From: Neelides folsomi | Lineage: Eukaryota; Arthropoda; Collembola; Neelipleona; Neelidae | Length of the DNA: 64,000 nucleotides | Assembly: GCA_034687125.1 (NCBI GenBank) | Contig: JAQGBZ010000099.1 | Coordinates: 62,001 to 126,000, forward strand | Direction: 5' to 3' | Shown: piece by piece, positions 41,121-51,710 of the stretch | Layout: the number at the start of each line of letters is the position of its first letter | Numbering within the stretch: position 1 is the stretch's first letter | The notes under the pieces: generated by a model | Told to the model about the DNA's origin: nothing | Databases searched by the model: none | Seen by the model: only the letters and a program-made list of their open reading frames with translations | Translations under genes and position numbers: made by a program

Positions 41121-41154
41121 TTCATTTACAACTACTATAGTAGTTGTAAATGAA
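41121..41154. repeat. Perfect 34-bp palindrome
   Basis: The left half TTCATTTACAACTACTA is followed immediately by its exact reverse complement, with no spacer. Pairing breaks on the next base outward (C against A). It is too short for a MITE, has no TA-flanked terminal word, and has no loop. It could be a foldback micro-inversion or a dyad binding site. Confidence 0.9.
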
Positions 41155-42119
41155 AATGGATGGAGTAATGTGAGTAGCGTTAAGTGAAGGGGTTTTCCGA
41201 AGCTTTTCGTCCGCAGAAGCTGTCAAAAAGAATTGATCGTTCATATTAGTAGTTGAAGGGGCTGTCGGGTGTCGGAGAGGAAAGCCAAAGATTGATGAGA
41301 CCATCCGTTCTCATTTATATTGCGTGTCCGAAAGAGTCGTCGAGGGAATCAACGCCCACCCAAACCAAAAGAAATATTCCTCAAGACATTCTAGAAGAAA
41401 AATAGGAAAATACCTTTCTCCTTCAAGACAATTTTAAAAAAATGAAACTCCATATAATTATTAAAACTTTCCAACTCAATTTGAGTTAGTGAATAACTAA
41501 ATAGTTACTTAATGTGATAAAAATAACATTTGTAAATTACAAATTCTGAGTAGAAAAAGAATAAAAGAAATGTATACAGGTAGATTAAAAAAGTTGAGAT
41601 GAACACAAGTAAAATGTAAATAAGAAGGGAAGGGTTTTTGTCACCATTCGGCATTTTCAAAAGAGACAGTTGGTAGGGGAGACATTGAAGATAATATAAA
41701 TAACTTGTGGCTTATGTTGGTTCAAAGTACAACTATACAAATGTTAAACGGTTTGACAATAAACACTCACTTTTCTCTTCATAATTTATTCAAATAAGGA
41801 AAACGTGTGGGGAAATTTTGTTCCAAGAACGTGTCTTAATAGCAATACATCTTCTACACAAGAAGAAAAAGACTTAATGTGACATTTTGACTTCAAGTCA
41901 AGTCTGCCGTCATTTTTCATCGTTTCTTTCCCCCTCCATGTTACACAATGCAAATAATTACTAGAATTCACTTTCATACAATTTCAAAATTGAATTCACT
42001 AACACGATGGCATTGTACAATTATATTGCTTTTAAGAAATTAATTAACTATCCTAACCTAGCTTAAAATATGCCTACAATTATAGTACTGTATAAATTCT
42101 TAATTATATCTACTGTATC

Positions 42120-42207
42120 TACAGGGTGAGCCGTTAATAATGCAACAGACATTATTGTAATTATTTAAATGTTTTATCTTGTTGCGTTATTATTGACTTT
42201 CCCTGTA
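42120..42207. mobile_element. Palindromic MITE with TACAGGG ends, different core
   Basis: The left end TACAGGGTGAGCCG plus TTAATAATGCAACA pairs with the right end TGTTGCGTTATTATTGA plus CTTTCCCTGTA. TA lies at both edges. The terminal word matches the 80-bp hairpin family but the arms do not, so this is a second MITE lineage probably mobilised by a related mariner transposase. Confidence 0.75.
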
Positions 42208-45200
42208 TATTCTGTTTTAGATTTAGACATTACTAATAAAAGTAAAATCTGGCTTTGGTTAGAATAGATTGGGTTAGGAAATTTGATGTAAAATGATTTT
42301 TTGATTTTTTAAGCTAGGATGAAAGAAGTCATGTAGAGCTGTAGAAATATTATTAAATGATAATAATGAGAAGAGAATAGGAACTAAATTTCTTGTTGTA
42401 TTGTTCTTTAAAAGCTCCAGAGAGATAGTTTGTGTTGTATGGAGATTCAAGGGTTCGAATTGTGATAAAGAAGGATGAGTCGGCAAAGTTGTCCAACTTC
42501 CGCCCGCCTTCATTCCTTACGTGGCGGTGGTTGAAAAATGGAGAGAAGTCCTGGTGGGACAAATTAACCATGGTTCAAAGTTAAATTATTCATCTCATCT
42601 CAACTGGAGCCCCGTAGTTCTTTTATTCCCCTTCCTCCCATGGGAGTAACACGGGTAGATGAGAAATGAACAACTACAATACACATCAACTTGTTAATTA
42701 AACCAACCCATTTCACTCAATTCCGACTTCATTTTTTAAAAGTTTCCTCCTTCCTTCATAAAGTATAAACTTGTAGAAATATAAAAAGATAAAAACCAAA
42801 AATTGTTAAATATTCTTAATTAGAATTAAATCAAGATTTTAATAAGCTTGTTAAACAATGTAGAATTAAAAATTTTATGTATTTAATCTCCATTTGTAAG
42901 AAAGGTCCTATAATTATAGGAGTTATACGTTAGAGATTTGAAGAATAAGAGTTGACATTTATTAGTTATAACATTTGTAGAGTGAAATATTGTTTAGTGA
43001 ATTGTGTGAAGGTGTTTGGACCTCAAGTTAATTTTTGTAAGATGTTGATCGTTTAAATGTAAGATGGAGAGAAATGAAGGAGCTCGGAGATCTTGTGGTG
43101 GAATGGAAGTTGAGCAACCTTCCATTTACTTCCCATCTCAAGCCTCAGAGCAATAAAGCGTCTCATAATTCGGGGTAAGGGCGGCTCTTTATCCGAATAA
43201 ACGGCTTCAACTCTCCCGAAGTTGGATGTTAACCGTCGTGCGATGGCCCTCTCCCTCCAATTCCAATGTCCACTTCATTTTATTTACGACCCCCACTCTC
43301 ATCCACGCCAACTTAAATCTCAAATACTTCATTCCCGGATTTCTCCAAACGAGGAGATAAAGACCCAACCAAATGGCCAAACTCCTCTTTAATAAATAAT
43401 AATATATGAGGGCAGTTATGGTCACAAAAACAGACCAGGGCTTTTTTATCGCATTTAATTTTAATTAATTGATGTTAAAACCATAAAATCATTTTCATCC
43501 ATCAATACACACTTTGATGATCCAGTAATAATTACGTAATATTACAGTATTAGTATAAATAATTAAATAATAATAAAGTTAAAGTTAAATTAATGTATTA
43601 GTAGTAATAATATTTATTTATTCATTCATTTAATGCGTATGGGGAATAAATATGGTATATTATATGAAGGAAATAAATTAAAAAAAGTTGATTTGTTAAG
43701 GATGATAAATTCCATTATTTCTCTGCAACCATTATGTTTTATGTTTTCCATTCAGAACGGCAGAACGGCCATTGTGAAACTTGAAATTATTTCCATCAAC
43801 CCCGTTCATTAGTATCTTGAGGCAATTATGTATTTGTGTTTATAAACAGTGATCCAGCAAGCACATAGGATGAATGGGCGTGTAGATTGGTAAGCTAATT
43901 TGACATGAGTGATCGACTGAGGATTGGCTTATGACATGACTGATAGGAATTGGACCTAATTCACTTCTCCCCCACATTTATTCCCTTCATAATTTTTCCA
44001 TTCATTTTACACATTCTTTTCAAGGGGAACGAGAAAGGAAAAATCATAAAGTTAACATTCATGTAAGTACAAATAAAATAAAATGGAAAAATATAAAACA
44101 TTAAATACAATTAATATTAAAATTTAAATACAATTAGATTATTCTCATTATCATTATGGTAGATGTGAAAAAGATTTTTGTAAATAACGCAATTGGTTTT
44201 GAAGGGGAGTGTTTGGATTCCATCCCCTTCCATGTCAGTTGAAAGATGACCTATCAAAGTTGATGGACAGATCCCTTATTTACTTGTCAAAAGAGAACCT
44301 CCGCTACTTCGGCCCTTTCGATCACTTTTCACGCCCTTCGCTTTTTTCCCCACTTACTAACTTAAAGTAATTTTAGTAAAATGGAACTCTTACTTAACTT
44401 TGAAGAAGCTCAAGATATTACACTTAAAATTCCTTTAATATTTAAATAAACTCAACATGTTTTTCTTATCTTATTTTCTCAATACTGGCAATACTCTAAA
44501 TTTCTCAATATATTCTAATGTAAGTACATGTCATATTTTGTAAATACACATTATATATTATATACTGTACAAACTTCACAAAATACATAATATTATATAC
44601 ATACTGTATACACTGGTACATATGTATGTACAGATATGTCATTTCATTATGAATTGGTCTTTAATTTTCCGTCCAACTTGGAATGATTTGACTTGTGGAG
44701 TGACACATTGAATGCAAAATTTAATGGAAAATGTTTTTGGAAGAAGGAGGAATTATTCTATTTACCATCTGCCAGACTTGTCAACTCCAGACGCCTTTTT
44801 TACATTTGCAATTTAACAAAACTCGTCCTTTCCTTTTTTACTGATTTGAATTAAGATTTTGTGGCTCCTCATTAATAGATGGGAGAAAGATAAGATGTCA
44901 AAGTATCAATGTTCTTTTTACTGCAAGTTCAAAGGAGATGTCTTAAATCACTTATCAACCCCATCATTATTTCTCACATGTGGAGAACGTCATTATGATA
45001 ACTTTACGCTCCTGTATTTATTAACTATGATCATGTATGTATTAACTATTGTATTTATTAACTAATCAGAATTGTTTACAACTAAACTGCTACTGTTCAT
45101 TACTTAACACATCTCACCATTATTGGGGAATTTACGCCTTCAATAAAACGAAGGTTGTAAAAATTTAATGTGCTGGGACTTGTTCATTTACTTAAAAGCT

Positions 45201-45335
45201 GTTTTAAAAGCTCAGCTCTTAAATTCTTCCATAAACTTCACTCTTGCCGAAATTCATTTCCCACATTAAATGAATTCTTGTTTTTCGGCATTTGATATAT
45301 TTTGATATTTCAATTGCATAAATACCATATATTAA

Positions 45336-45413
45336 TACAGGGTGGGTCAAAAGTTGCTTTTTATGTGATTGTCTAAATTTTAAAAAAGAAAGCAACTTTT
45401 GATACACCCTGTA
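45336..45413. mobile_element. Mini hairpin MITE, mariner-type ends (copy 4)
   Basis: It starts TACAGGGTGGGTCAAAAG, with TTGCTTTTT next. The right arm is AAAAGAAAGCAACTTTTG and it ends CACCCTGTA. The arms pair almost fully. It is very close to copy 2 at 15903, so the family moved relatively recently. Confidence 0.85.
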
Positions 45414-45479
45414 TAACAATTAAATATTTTATACAGAATACAATATTACACATTTACACATTATACAATTTTTATATAA

Positions 45480-45592
45480 TAGAGATAGGCTAGGTTAGGT
45501 AAATATATTTTATATAGTAGAGATATGTTAGGTTAATATATTTTTACCTATATAAATAGTAGAGATGGGTTAGGTTAGGTTAATATATTTTC
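45480..45592 (+). repeat. ~45-55 bp tandem repeat with GGTTAGGTTA core
   Basis: Three imperfect copies of TAGTAGAGAT(A/G)GGTTAGGTTA(A)TATATTTT. The core is the GGTTAGG word common in insect non-coding DNA. Confidence 0.8.
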
Positions 45593-46675
45593 TATTTATT
45601 ATTTAAAAAGGGTTGATTGATGGCGTGACATTAATGTTATTAGGTTCATTGGATTTAAAGAATTATTGTGGTTGTGTGTAGAAGTCTAAGGGAGATAAAT
45701 CCGGGGCGGAGGATGTCGGTCCATAAATCGTCAGGCGGAGAGAACAGTGGGCAGTTAATTGGAGCGTTAGAGTTGACGTTTGGCCGTCTCGGCCGTGTTC
45801 GTCTGACAGCCAGCTCATGAATCTTTTGTAGAAGAAAGGCCCCGCTCCGCCTTCCCCACCCGCCGGAGACTCCAAGGTCACCGATGAGACTCGCCCCGGA
45901 CACCACGGAGTCTTGTGAGGGCACGATAAATAACTCGACCGCTAATGGGACTTCTTTTTACTTCCCCCCCTTATCTTTAATTGATACGACAACTCCGCCT
46001 TTTCCACTTCAATTACAATTCAAATACAATTCAAAAAATAATTCTAGTAAAAATTGTTATCATTTTATTAAAAACAATTCTACAAATAAATACTTTATTA
46101 TATTTTATCCTTGCATTAAATTCTATTATGCATTGTAGTCTATTATGTGCTAGACTTTAATGGGACTTTAAGCAAGAGAGTTAAAAAGGGATATTTAGTT
46201 ATAATAATAAAGGATAATGGTCTATGACTAATAATATATTATATAAATTATGAGTGTAGGAATTAGTTTATAAAAAGTCTTCAAGCAAAGGAGGCGTGAT
46301 GGAAGGGTTTGAGAGTAATGGAGTTTGAATTATCCGTGGTGTCGGGTAGGCGGAACTCCGGGGGATAATTCGGGCGCCGTAAGGCTCATCCGGAACTCTT
46401 CAATCATCCCTTGTTCCTTGGAGGCCCATCACTCACACTTCGCGTGGAAGCGATTCAACTAATAACGATAAATCACTTTAATTCCCCCTTCCACAAAAGA
46501 GAAGACTTCTCGGCTGAGTGATGAGCTCAGGTCGGAGGTCGAATCCCATTATGACATTTAACTCATCCACAAACAAATGAGAAACCTCCAACAATATTTT
46601 TTAACTCAATTTATCCAATTATCTTCTCAATAATTAACTGATTGAAAAATTTTAACAGGTCTGTATTTAAAATGC

Positions 46676-46771
46676 GAATTAAATAAATAAAAATTAAATA
46701 AATAGAAATTAAATAAGTACAAATTAAATAAATAGAAATTAAATAAGTACAAATTAAATAAATAGAAATTG
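46676..46771 (+). repeat. 15-bp tandem repeat AAATTAAATAAATAG
   Basis: About six copies of AAATTAAATAAATAG alternating with AAATTAAATAAGTAC, so the higher-order period is 30 bp. The frame is stop-rich and non-coding. Confidence 0.9.
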
Positions 46772-48359
46772 AATAATCATGTGAAGATCGTCTCTTTACC
46801 TTTTAGAGAAAATCACTTTTAGACTTAATTTTAGAGAAAATCACATTTAGATAACGCGCCTTAAATTTTGAATAATTTTTAAGTTCAAGCCTCTTTTTAA
46901 AGATAAGCTAATTGTCTTAAATAAATAATGGTAATTAAGTAGGCTCATTCGTAGTGAATTTATTTATATTTGAAGAATGGGGATAATTATGTGACAAACA
47001 CTTTGGGATAATTATACTTTACTTGACTGGTTATGTGAATTTTATGCAAATCCCCATCCTCAATTCTACTTATGGGTGAGAACAGTTATAAGCTATTTCA
47101 TGATTTGGACATGAAAAGATCCCTTCCCTCATCATCCTTAAAACAAATACAAATTCATATGTAAGTTGAATACTTAATTAAATATCCAAGCTCATTAACT
47201 TCAGTTTTTTCTCCTGTTATTTTAACCATTGGAAAAAAGACGTTAATTGGAAAATTAGAAAAACCAATAGAATTTTTTGTCCAATTAATTTAGATTGTTA
47301 TAAGTCATCTATATAATTTTCCTATGAATGTTCTAATAATTCTAATTCGCTACTTGAGATTACTTGAGATTTCAAGACCTCAAGTTTGATTTCATGTGTG
47401 TTGAACTGTGTTGAGATTGAAGTGAGTTCTATGGATTGTGGGGCGATTCCCTCCCTCACTCCATCTCATTATGAAGGGAAGTGCATTAATCACAGGGTAG
47501 GCTGACATGCAATACAAATGATATTTTATAGCTTCATAAATCATCCTCCCTGTCAACCCATGAAACTCACTCGAGGAACCAATTCACCCGACGTCATTAT
47601 CCCATCACCCACACACATACATATGGAACACAGAGAACCTCCCGACTCAATCTACATTTACTCCCCAACACCCTCTCACTACGAAACCAACCAAACATCT
47701 CCAAACATCTCTCAGATCCGAATCCATTTACACATCTCACTTTAAATACTTAATAATGAAAATATTCGAATTCGATAGTAAATTAATATTTTTCCATCGC
47801 TATTTGCATTATGAAATGAGAACGTAAAGAATCGGTCCAATATTATTTTATTACTATTTAGAATTATTTTTTTCAGACGATATAATTTTTTATAATTTTT
47901 AACAATTTTACTTTTTAATCTCTTAATATTGTTATTTAGAATGTTATATAGAATATTTATAATATTTTAAACTATGCAATATAATATAGATATTTTTTAG
48001 GTTTATTAGATTTTAAAATCGAGCTATTGGATTGTCAACTCTCAATTTATTGTAAATATCAAGTGTTTGTCAGAATAAAGAGTTTTTGACTGACAACATT
48101 AAAAAGAATAAGAATACATGAGAAGGTACTTGGAAAAAATATAGTTTAGAAATCTTTAAAATTTGGTTATTCTTCAATTACACAATGTAAATGAATAGTA
48201 TACATTATAACATTATGTAGGTTTTTACTTTTATAGAATAATATAGAATAGCAAGTTGTTTGAAATTACAAATGAAATTGGCTGAGAGAAATATAAATGA
48301 CTTAAATTGTGTTACAAGTTTAATATCGACAACTTTGTTGTGGATTAGTGATTAGTTGA

Positions 48360-49845
48360 TTAACATAATTCCGCAGAGTTAATTGACTTTTTGATTCGAA
48401 GGAGCAACGTGGTGTACCATTGGTCAAGGCGGCTTATCGAGTCGTACGATTTTATTGTTTCGGTGAATGCATCAGAGTCGCCATGTTCAACATGGTCAGC
48501 CAGATTCTAAAATTATATTTAATTAATAATTTAAGTCAGCTCAACAGTTATAAATATGAGGATTAAACATGTTATGATAAATGAGTTTAATTATATTATT
48601 AAATTAAAATTAAAATCTTAAATTATATGAACCTTGACGAGTTTATATTCTCTTGAATCTTGAAATGCAGGGTACATATCCGCGTAACGTTCAACTGCTT
48701 GTTGAGCATTGCAAAAGTCCACACAAAGATGGCAAATTGCCGCTCGGAAGAAATGATCTTTGGCGCTATACTTCAATAAACTGTTTTCCAAACAGACAGC
48801 AGCAACCTAATTAAAATATTAATTAAATAAACAATAAAATAACGAATATTTCATTTTGATAAATAAGAACAGTTTTTATATTCTATATTATTATATTTAT
48901 TATTGTAAATAGTTCAATACCTCTTCGTAGACTTTGATAGCATTCATATAATTTTCCAAGTGGGCCGAATGATGAGCAACCTTAAGAAGTGCTTTGTTCG
49001 CAGCAGCATTGGATTCTTCACCTTTAAAGTAATCAGCAGCTTGCTGATAGTGACTTATTGCATTTTCCAAATCTGCATCAGATTCGTAGATTTCTGCAAT
49101 CGAGACGTGATGTTTCGCTGCTATTGCGAATCTTCCCATTTCCAAATACTGCTGTATTGCTTTCTCCAAACAAGCAACACCCTCTGAAATTAATAATCCA
49201 ATTATTTATTAAAACATAATTTTAAATTTTCTATTTTATTTTATTTTATGAATATAAAGTATACTTCCATTATAGTTGTTATTTTAATAATAAAGTAAAG
49301 GATAAAATAGAATTAAACCTTTAGGATCAGATTTCTTAAAACAGTTTGAAGCATCGACATAATTGATCGCAGCGTCGTGACGACTCGTGTTCTTTAAATG
49401 GAGTTCAGCGGCCTTGCAAAACGCTTCCCCAGCATTTCCCCATTTCTTTGCCATTTTGAATTGATTTGCAGCTCGGGAATAACATTCGATCGCTTCATCA
49501 ACTCGACTTCCGCCACCACTAATTATTATAAATAACAAAAAATATTTAAAATGTTTACTTTTTATTTCTTACTTGAAAAGGGCGAATATTTTTTTTCTAA
49601 AAGATATTAATTTTAATAATTTAAATTCTTTCATGATATATGTTTAAAAATCAACTTGTAATAATTACTTAAATAAATCGATTAGATTATTTGATTAATT
49701 AAATTAATTGAATAATCTTGTTAATTTAAGATTTTTAATATTCAATTGTTTACCCAAATATTGAAGAAAAGAATCCTTTTGAAGAATGTAATTTCTTCTC
49801 CGCCTCGGCCATCAACTCCATTCCTTTTCTTTCGCTATCACCCAT
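48360..49845 (-). CDS. Alpha-SNAP (soluble NSF attachment protein)
   Basis: Five coding exons on the minus strand: 49754-49845, 49319-49518, 48921-49183, 48633-48806 and 48360-48506. All introns are GT-AG and keep phase, giving 291 residues (human alpha-SNAP is 295). Alpha-SNAP is a cytosolic TPR-like helical protein that recruits the ATPase NSF to SNARE bundles so that they are taken apart after membrane fusion. Family hallmarks in order: AEAEKKL and the hydrophobic FFSSIFGG membrane loop near the N-terminus, [21 protein letters not shown]-type [55 protein letters not shown], and [20 protein letters not shown] at the NSF-stimulating C-terminus. I chose the second ATG because the first (49860) lies upstream of a likely UTR splice acceptor at 49852 and the family starts close to this Met. 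It ends in SAELC rather than the usual acidic LR. Confidence 0.95.
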
Positions 49846-49851
49846 ATTTAA

Positions 49852-50024
49852 CCTGGACATGTTAAATCAAAATTACATTAAGTTCTATTAAGTTAATTAC
49901 ATTAAGTTTAAAGTTTAAATAAAAGCGGAAGTGAAAGTTTATATTTTTATACAATAATATGAATTTTAAAGTCATTCAATTACTTTGACTTTTACTGACA
50001 TTAGAATCAAAATGTTATTTACCT
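49852..50024 (-). promoter_or_regulatory. Probable 5'-UTR intron of alpha-SNAP
   Basis: On the minus strand CACAAG|GTAAATAAC gives a donor with the exon ending at 50023, and AACATGTCCAG|GTTAAAT gives an acceptor with exonic sequence resuming at 49852, seven bases before the chosen ATG. If used, it removes the upstream in-frame ATG at 49860. If not, the protein gains five residues (MSRLN). Confidence 0.5.
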
Positions 50025-50530
50025 TGTGAGAGAATTGTTTTAATCACAATCACAATCTACTGGAAGACGAATCCTGAATCTTATTCTTTTTACTTTAATA
50101 ACATTATATTTAAACCATATTATTGAAGACTTTCAAGAAAAGAATTAAGAAAGAGAAATCGAGAAATGAACAGATGACGAGATGACTGCAGTGTTTCAAC
50201 TTTTCACTCACAAATACAATCCAAGAGATGGAAATAAAGGAACCTTCTTATGGAACTATCTTATTCCCATATTGAGATAGTTTGTTATTTACTTTAAAGA
50301 TGATGATTCAAAGTTTTAACATTAATTCTGTTTATGCGTAGTTAAAAATCTAAATGTGTCAATAACATACATCAGTTCATAGACATTACATCATAACAAA
50401 TATTTACACTATTATTAATTAAAATTAAATACAGTAGTATTATGTTGTGATCGGCACCCATTGAGAATCAACCTTTAAAAAATTAAATTAATATTAATCA
50501 TAATATAACCATAATCTAACAACGTTAATT

Positions 50531-50600
50531 GGAATTCATTTAAATTATGTTAAATAGAAGTTATTTAAATTATGTTAAATGGAATTTATTTAAATTGTTA
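50531..50600. repeat. Three tandem copies next to the transposase fragment
   Basis: Three copies of GGAATTCATTTAAATTATGTTAAAT-like sequence (about 25-28 bp) run into the 3' end of the transposase frame; the last copy overlaps its final codons. Slippage or duplication at the break point may have created the present stop. Confidence 0.75.
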
Positions 50601-50956
50601 ACTTTTTTCATTTTTAAATGCTGATGAAGAATCAGTTGGAGTGTGCTACTTGATAACCCGAAAGCTTCTCGTATTTCTCTCGTTTTCGCTCTTGGATTCT
50701 TTTGAAGGAAATTTTGTACCGATTTTATTATTTCTTGGCCAAATGCTGCTGATCGTCCTGTTCTCGGACCGTCCAAAATACTCAAATCTCCTTTATTGAA
50801 CCGATTCACCCATTTTTTAACTGCGCTATAACTCAATGACTTTTCTTTGTATACATTACGCAAACGGCGATGAATATTTGCACCTGATTCACCTTCTAAT
50901 GTTAAAAATTTAATGACTGATCTTTGCTCAATTACGTCTATATTGGGTTTAGTCAT
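50570..50956 (-). pseudogene. Mariner-type transposase fragment, DNA-binding half only
   Basis: One uninterrupted frame from the ATG at 50956 (MTKPNIDVIEQRS) gives 128 residues. The N-terminal part (QRSVIKFLTLEGESGANIHRR...SYSAVKKWVNRFNKG) resembles the Mos1/SETMAR-type HTH. DGPRTGRS gives the GRPR-like linker, and KTREIREAFGLSSSTLQLILHQHLKMKK resembles the second HTH. A full mariner transposase is about 345 residues with a D,D(34)D catalytic domain. Here the frame stops just after the second HTH and no catalytic motif follows in any frame nearby. There are no stops or frameshifts within the remaining part. It is either a 5' fragment of a dead copy or a retained DNA-binding-only gene. No clear terminal inverted repeats were found next to it. 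Confidence 0.75.
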
Positions 50957-50974
50957 TTTACAATTAATTAACAA

Positions 50975-51705
50975 TTAAAACCCTTAAAATTCAATTTAAT
51001 TTCAATAAAGTCTTTATTATGTATTTTCCTCATGGAGTAAATGGAGTATTTAGAGTTTGATAAGGAGTTTCTATACGGAAAGGTGGAGCCATAATACATG
51101 TATTAGCTCTATGATTTCAGCCACGAACTTTCGGAGCAGTTTGCAGCGGAGCAGCTGATCATATTATATGCAGACTAAAGAATGAGAATGGCTTTGAATA
51201 AACGTTACATTTGGCGTCACTTCAATTTTAGAATTAAAATGCTCGCTATCATGATTAGACTTAAATGCTCTTCATATTGATGGAATAGTGGTGATTTAAG
51301 ATAATTATCTCTTATTGCTACTGAATTTTTGGCTAACAATTTGCAGGTGAAAATTTCCATTCATTCGGAAAACCTTCTTCAATCACGTTCTTCAATATTA
51401 AATATCAATGGGATGAAAATGTTGAGATATGATTTTGATAATAAATACATACTTGATAAAAGTAGCAGGTGTTTAGTAATCAGCATGCATGAAGATGATG
51501 CAAATGTTTTATATAAAATATTTGTGCAAAAACTTTATTGATTTCAACACTTATAAATACGCAAATGGTTTAAATATTCACATTATTTCAAATATTTAAA
51601 TAATACATTATTTTAAACGTTTAAATAATTCATTATTTGATTAATCCAAATTAGCCCAAATTAATCCAATTGACATATTTCATAAAATAACAATTAAATT
51701 TTGTT
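50975..51705. other. Non-coding gap between transposase fragment and hydroxylase gene
   Basis: AT-rich sequence. A 70-codon frame on the plus strand at 51329-51541 shows no family resemblance. Near 51590-51660 there are diverged direct repeats of AAATAATTCATTATTT and AATCCAAATTAGCCC. No catalytic part of the mariner transposase was seen here. Confidence 0.55.
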
Positions 51706-51710
51706 TTATT
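51705..51710 (-). promoter_or_regulatory. AATAAA overlapping the hydroxylase stop codon
   Basis: On the minus strand the last codons read AAG AAA TAA AAC, so the TAA stop is embedded in the poly(A) hexamer AATAAA. If this hexamer is used the 3' UTR would be only about 10-30 nt. Other AT-rich hexamer-like words follow downstream, so this is only a candidate. Confidence 0.4.

Larger units (their letters stand above)
35100..48359. other. Gene-free 13 kb region between the repeat-protein gene and alpha-SNAP
   Basis: No recognisable coding exon was found on either strand. Open frames are short and composition-driven; the longest, at 37308-37763 on the plus strand, is Pro/Ser/Arg-rich and random-looking. 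The region holds several minisatellites (36.3, 37.2, 40.85, 41.0, 45.5 and 46.7 kb), a perfect 34-bp palindrome at 41121, and two palindromic MITEs (42120 and 45336). GC-richer blocks occur near 37.3-37.7 and 45.7-45.9 kb. Confidence 0.6.

Noticed and set aside
46530-46550. GGTCGAATCCC, a tRNA B-box-like word
   Set aside because: No matching A box or cloverleaf fold around it.
46676-46771. Regular 15/30-bp repeats considered as a CRISPR array
   Set aside because: Units are contiguous without unique spacers, and the genome is eukaryotic.
51329-51541. 70-codon plus-strand frame near the transposase fragment, considered as the missing catalytic half of mariner
   Set aside because: It is on the opposite strand and lacks any D,D(34)D-like motif or mariner block such as HDNA or YSPDL.
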